From NCBI GenBank assembly GCA_051745935.1, contig JBNJEM010000354.1, forward strand, positions 1 through 8,068: 8,068 bases of DNA, read 5' to 3'. The stretch is from JBNJEM01 sp051745935 (GTDB lineage Bacteria > Planctomycetota > Planctomycetia > Pirellulales > Pirellulaceae). Made by a program: the position numbers and the translations under genes. Positions 5,273-8,068 of the stretch are shown in pieces; position 1 is the first letter of the stretch, and every line of letters begins with the position of its first letter. Under the pieces are notes generated by a model. The model saw only the letters and a program-made list of their open reading frames with translations. It was not told where the DNA came from and made no database searches.

Positions 5273-5938
5273 ATGAGCTCACAGCTTGTCGTGCACACGG
5301 TCGTCTCCAAAATGTTTGGCCAGAATGCGTTTTTGGTGAGCTTGGAGCAGCGGAATGATTGTGTCGTCGTGGACCCCGGTTTCGACACCAAAGCCATTGA
5401 GAATTGTCTCTCGGAGCATCAGCTCACGCCCAAAGCGATCCTCAACACGCATGGGCACGCCGACCACATCGCTGGCAATTCGTTTCTCAAGCAGGCGTGG
5501 CCCGACTGCCCCCTGGTCATTGGCACCCACGACGCCGACAAATTGACCGACCCAGAGGCCAACCTGTCGAGCCAATTCGGGGAAAGTTTGTACAGTCCGA
5601 AGGCGGATCACCTGGTCCACGATCGGGAGGTGTACGAGCGTGCGGGCGTGAGCCTCGAGGTGCTGGAATTGCCCGGTCACTCGAAAGGGCACGTGGTTTA
5701 CGTCTGGAAGGGAGGCGATCCATGGGTTGTTTTCGGCGGGGACGTGCTGTTTCAGGGCAGCATTGGGCGCACTGATTTCCCCGATGGCGACCCTCGACAA
5801 TTACTCGCTTCAATTCGCACGAAACTCTTCGGCATGCCCGCGACGACGAGAATCCTGCCAGGCCACGGACCAGCGACCACGGTCGCCGAGGAAAAAGAGC
5901 TTAACCCCTTCGTGGGGGATCACGCGTTGGGGATCTAG
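5273..5938 (+). CDS. MBL-fold metallo-hydrolase, glyoxalase II-like
   Basis: This 221-residue protein carries the complete metallo-beta-lactamase metal site: THGHADH (His60, His62, Asp64, His65), PGHSKGH (His136), GGDVLF (Asp157) and PGHGP (His198). The N-terminal strands (QNAFLVSLE, VVVDPGFD) are those of the small single-domain hydroxyacylglutathione-hydrolase-like group (YcbL type), which bind two metal ions and cleave thioesters. Length suits that group; the long C-terminal substrate domain of true glyoxalase II is missing, so the exact substrate is open. It is probably cytoplasmic, as no signal peptide is seen. ATG 5273 is chosen because GGGAG lies 7 nt upstream. The stop is only 2 nt before rsmH, which indicates co-transcription and probably coupled translation. 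A 99-bp family 1 repeat lies directly upstream. Confidence 0.93.
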   Translation: MSSQLVVHTVVSKMFGQNAFLVSLEQRNDCVVVDPGFDTKAIENCLSEHQLTPKAILNTHGHADHIAGNSFLKQAWPDCPLVIGTHDADKLTDPEANLSSQFGESLYSPKADHLVHDREVYERAGVSLEVLELPGHSKGHVVYVWKGGDPWVVFGGDVLFQGSIGRTDFPDGDPRQLLASIRTKLFGMPATTRILPGHGPATTVAEEKELNPFVGDHALGI

Positions 5939-5940
5939 TC

Positions 5941-6828
5941 ATGTCCGACCCTTCGTCAATTCACGTGCCGGTCTTGGCGTCAGAAGTAGTGGCGGCACTT
6001 GCTCCTCGGCCGGGACAGCGCGTGGTGGACGCCACCATGGGGGGCGGAGGACATACGCGTTTGCTGATCCAGCAGGTCGTTCCGGGAGGGGAAGTCATTG
6101 GCGTGGATTGCGATCCCCACGCGATTGCCCGCGCCGAGCGGGAATTGGCGGGCTCGCCCCTCCGCGTGGCCCAGTCCAACTACTGCGAATTGCCCGAAGT
6201 GCTTGCCGCCGTGGGGATCTCGCACGTTCACGGCATTTTGCTCGATTTGGGACTCTCCAGTGATCAATTGGCGGACGAGAAACGGGGGTTCAGTTACGAG
6301 GCGGATGGGCCGCTGGACTTGCGTTTCGACCCTCAACGCGGCGAACCGGCCTGGCGCCTGCTGGAACGTTTGAGTGCCCAACATTTGGCGGACATCATTT
6401 ATCAGTTTGGGGAAGAACGTCACAGCCGGCGAATTGCTCGCAGAATTGTACAGCAGCGCCGCGGCCGACCCATCCGTCGGGCTCGTGACTTGTCGGAGCT
6501 GGTGCGAAGGTGCGTGCCCCGGTCCCGAAACCATCCCATCGATCCGGCAACTCGCACATTCCAGGCCTTGCGAATCGCGGTCAATGATGAACTGAAATCG
6601 CTGGAAATCGCCCTCCGGCGACTCCCTGATTGCCTTGCGCCGGGCGGAAAGCTGGCCATTATCAGTTTTCATTCGTTGGAGGACCGCCGCGTGAAACAGG
6701 CCTTTCGCGCCGATTCGCGATTGCAGCCGATTGCTCGCAAGCCAATCCGGGCGACCTCGGAGGAAACGAGACGCAACGTGCGAAGTCGAAGCGCGCGGCT
6801 GCGCGTCGCGGAGCGCGTGGATGGATAA
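5941..6828 (+). CDS. rsmH: 16S rRNA (cytosine(1402)-N4)-methyltransferase RsmH
   Basis: This 295-residue protein has every hallmark of RsmH (MraW), which methylates N4 of C1402 in the ribosomal P site with S-adenosylmethionine. N-terminal HVPVLASEV is followed by the AdoMet loop DATMGGGGHT (30-39), GVDCDPHAI (54-62), catalytic-region LLDLGLSSDQL (100-110), GPLDLRFDP (123-131), RTFQALRIAVNDEL (205-218), ISFHSLEDRRVK (241-252) and the C-terminal KPI-ATSEE-NVRSRSARLR block. Length is normal for the family (about 300). The start ATG follows the MBL stop by 2 nt with GGGGA within the preceding gene as a ribosome-binding site. In many bacteria rsmH leads the dcw cluster before ftsL and ftsI; here a repeat and a SLOG protein follow instead. 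Confidence 0.98.
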   Translation: MSDPSSIHVPVLASEVVAALAPRPGQRVVDATMGGGGHTRLLIQQVVPGGEVIGVDCDPHAIARAERELAGSPLRVAQSNYCELPEVLAAVGISHVHGILLDLGLSSDQLADEKRGFSYEADGPLDLRFDPQRGEPAWRLLERLSAQHLADIIYQFGEERHSRRIARRIVQQRRGRPIRRARDLSELVRRCVPRSRNHPIDPATRTFQALRIAVNDELKSLEIALRRLPDCLAPGGKLAIISFHSLEDRRVKQAFRADSRLQPIARKPIRATSEETRRNVRSRSARLRVAERVDG

Positions 6829-6843
6829 TCAGGCTTTCGCTTA

Positions 6844-6942
6844 TATACCGGTCGCGGACGACTTTCTCCGCGGCGAGTCCGACCAACGGGCGGACGGCTT
6901 GCGTCGGGCAGCTTTCCACCCGCAAGAATCCAACCGCCTGGA
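6844..6942 (+). repeat. Family 1 99-bp repeat, copy B
   Basis: Starts 15 bp after the rsmH stop and ends 36 bp before the next start codon, filling most of that 150-bp gap. It differs from copy D at about 8 positions. The hairpin is extended to 6 bp here (CGCGGA cgactttc TCCGCG). The 3' border reads CCTGGAATATAAAG and is followed by a run of eight C (6953-6960). TATAAA could serve as a -10-like element for the next gene, but no convincing -35 is seen. Confidence 0.92.
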
Positions 6943-6978
6943 ATATAAAGCACCCCCCCCATAAGCAGACGAACCCAG

Positions 6979-7467
6979 ATGCCGAGGAAATATCCGGAAC
7001 GAATTGTATCGGGAGGCCAAACCGGGGTTGATCGCGGCGCATTGGATGCCGCCATCGCCCTGGGATTTGCCCACGGCGGCTGGTGCCCTCGCGGTCGCCT
7101 GGCCGAGGACGGCGTCATTCCCGCACGTTATCAGCTGCATGAAACCGACTCGCCCCGCTATTCGGCTCGAACTCGCCAGAACGTAATTGATTCTTCCGGT
7201 ACGCTGATTCTTTGTTGGGGACCGATGCAGGGCGGAACTGATTTAACATACCGCCTCGCCCAACAATGCCAAAAACCGTGCCGAGTGGTCGATTTATCGG
7301 TGGACGTGAACGCGGCCGAGGTGCGTCGCTGGATCCAGGACCATCAGCTGCGGGTTCTCAATGTCGCCGGACCCCGGGAAAGCTCCACGCCCGGTATTGC
7401 GGCACAAACCCAGCGATTCCTCATCGAGCTACTTGAGGGAACCGGCCCCATGAGGCGGGCTGAATGA
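6979..7467 (+). CDS. Putative molybdenum carrier protein, SLOG/YpsA-like fold
   Basis: This 162-residue protein matches the 'putative molybdenum carrier' family (Pfam PF12694 by motif recall), a SLOG/Rossmann-like group related to lysine-decarboxylase-like nucleotide binders. Motifs in order: SGGQTGVDRGALD (11-23, phosphate/nucleotide loop), GWCPRGRLAEDG (34-45), RTRQNVIDSSGTLIL (65-79), GPMQGGTDLT (81-90) and LNVAGPRES (127-135). The family name comes from similarity to a structurally characterised molybdenum-cofactor carrier; metal or cofactor binding here is not shown. It is probably cytoplasmic. The start ATG 6979 lacks a Shine-Dalgarno sequence (upstream reads gcagacgaacccag) and lies 36 bp after family 1 copy B, so translation may be leaderless or otherwise unusual. 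No molybdoenzyme or moa/moe gene is in the window. Confidence 0.9.
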   Translation: MPRKYPERIVSGGQTGVDRGALDAAIALGFAHGGWCPRGRLAEDGVIPARYQLHETDSPRYSARTRQNVIDSSGTLILCWGPMQGGTDLTYRLAQQCQKPCRVVDLSVDVNAAEVRRWIQDHQLRVLNVAGPRESSTPGIAAQTQRFLIELLEGTGPMRRAE

Positions 7468-7856
7468 TCAGTGACGGATAATGGACCATTCAACCTAGAC
7501 GATCGACTTTCGCGGTGAGGGGCGCGGTCCGTCCCTGTCCGGCTCCGTGCCGGGCGATTCTCCTCGTCAATATCCGCCGTCCGTCCCCCCCTCGCGGGAT
7601 TTCATGACCACGATTCGCGAACACGAGCGGGCGTTCGATGTCCCGGCGGCCTCGCGGCGACCTGCCTGGAGGTGAGTGATGCGTCGCGTGCCGTGCTCGC
7701 CCCCCTCTCGCCCCCTTGACCTACCCATGTCTCGGGACCAGACTCAGGGTGTGGGAAGTCAGGTCGCGTACTCACTGATCCCGCCATTTGTCGGTGTATG
7801 AAATCGAGGGCGATCCGGCCGCTTTCCGAAAACCGCCCCCCACTCTATTACTGGGC
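7468..7856. other. Intergenic region after the SLOG protein gene
   Basis: About 390 bp with no supported gene. The only clear structure is the hairpin at 7539-7553. C-rich tracts occur at 7586-7592, 7700-7705 and 7711-7715. TTGACC at 7716-7721 looks like a -35 box, but no -10 follows at the right distance. The minus frame over 7602-7787 has no recognisable motif. The region leads into two tandem family 1 repeats, so a further plus-strand gene may begin just beyond the window; this is inference from copies A and B. Confidence 0.55.
7539..7553 (+). terminator. Possible terminator hairpin after the SLOG gene
   Basis: CCGGC (7539-7543) and GCCGG (7549-7553) pair around tccgt, about 70 bp after the stop. 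The following sequence is gcgattctcctcg, not a T-run, so this is a weak candidate for transcript-end structure. Confidence 0.3.
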
Positions 7857-7955
7857 TATACCGGTCGCGGATGACTGTGTCCGCAGCGAGTCCGACCAAC
7901 GGGAGGACGGCTTGCGTCGAGCAGCTTTGTACCCGCACGAATCCGACCGCCTGAA
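7857..7955 (+). repeat. Family 1 99-bp repeat, copy C
   Basis: The most divergent copy, differing from copy D at about 12 of 99 positions, mostly in the loop of the first hairpin (tgactgtg) and in the 3' third (TTGTACCCGCACGAATCCGACC). The GCGGA/TCCGC stem is unchanged. It is preceded by actgggc and followed by gtatgctgggcaat and then copy D, giving a tandem pair with a 113-bp period. Confidence 0.92.
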
Positions 7956-7969
7956 GTATGCTGGGCAAT

Positions 7970-8068
7970 TATACCGGTCGCGGATGACTTTCTCCGCCGC
8001 CAGTCCGACCAACGGGAGGACGGCTTGCGTCGGGCGGCTTTCCACCCGGAAAAATCCAACCGCCTGAA
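7970..8068 (+). repeat. Family 1 99-bp repeat, copy D (reaches window edge)
   Basis: Complete over the 99-bp core and cut by the window end at CCGCCTGAA. It is closest to copy A (about 93% identical by eye). It carries the GCGGA/TCCGC stem, and CCGAC...GTCGG as a second possible pairing. The similar ctgggc just before copies C and D suggests that the tandem arose by duplication of a unit including short flanking DNA. Confidence 0.92.

Noticed and set aside
5101..5397. Minus-strand small protein over repeat copy A and the MBL gene start
   Set aside because: It is antisense to the MBL coding sequence and its C-terminal part is simply the repeat read backwards; the same peptide-like tail occurs antisense to copies B-D.
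7602..7787. A 61-residue minus-strand ORF in the right intergenic region
   Set aside because: No motif, no ribosome-binding site and Arg/Ser/Pro-rich composition typical of chance frames in GC-rich DNA.
7857..8068. CRISPR array
   Set aside because: Units are 99 bp with only a 14-bp spacer between two copies, and the same unit is dispersed elsewhere with genes between. No cas gene is present.
1..8068. tRNA or rRNA genes
   Set aside because: No T-loop (GGTTCGA...C) with a matching acceptor stem and no recognisable rRNA segment was seen on either strand; a tRNAscan/Infernal run would be decisive.

Overview
The window looks like a GC-rich planctomycete chromosome segment, most likely Pirellulales-like. 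This is an inference from a DUF1571 protein with a Tat-type signal, a stand-alone rsmH, long structured intergenic DNA and dispersed extragenic repeats. No phage, plasmid, transposase, tRNA, rRNA or CRISPR array is visible.

Layout. Positions 1-602 hold no convincing gene; they open with a 15-bp tandem repeat. The left half (603-4620) is transcribed on the minus strand. In minus-strand order it carries a Tat-exported DUF1571 protein (4620-3697), a membrane-anchored alpha/beta hydrolase of the Bem46/ABHD13 type (3335-2439), a 72-aa acidic lipoprotein (1878-1660) and a nitrilase-superfamily C-N hydrolase (1571-603). The right half is on the plus strand. It carries a glyoxalase-II-like metallo-beta-lactamase hydrolase (5273-5938), rsmH (16S rRNA m4C1402 methyltransferase, 5941-6828; only 2 nt after the preceding stop, so probably one transcript) and a SLOG-type 'putative molybdenum carrier' protein (6979-7467). 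A 652-bp divergent intergenic region (4621-5272) separates the halves.

The intergenic DNA is the unusual part. Family 1 is a 99-bp element present four times (5102-5200, 6844-6942, 7857-7955, 7970-8068), always plus-oriented. Two copies lie just upstream of plus-strand start codons and two form a tandem pair at the right edge. Every copy keeps the same 5-bp stem with an 8-nt loop near its 5' end. Family 2 is a roughly 60-70 bp hairpin element present three times: an inverted doublet at 2083-2140 and 2149-2220, and a single copy at 4723-4788. Its arrangement recalls REP/REPIN elements. A possible family 3 is a short palindrome preceded by CGTGTAG, seen in opposite orientations at 2364-2391 and 3506-3529. 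Further hairpins and tandem repeats crowd 1929-2420.

The genes do not form one obvious pathway. The MBL hydrolase and rsmH form a tight pair. The other proteins look like housekeeping or hypothetical functions embedded in repeat-rich spacers. The repeat families are the best candidates for something undescribed.
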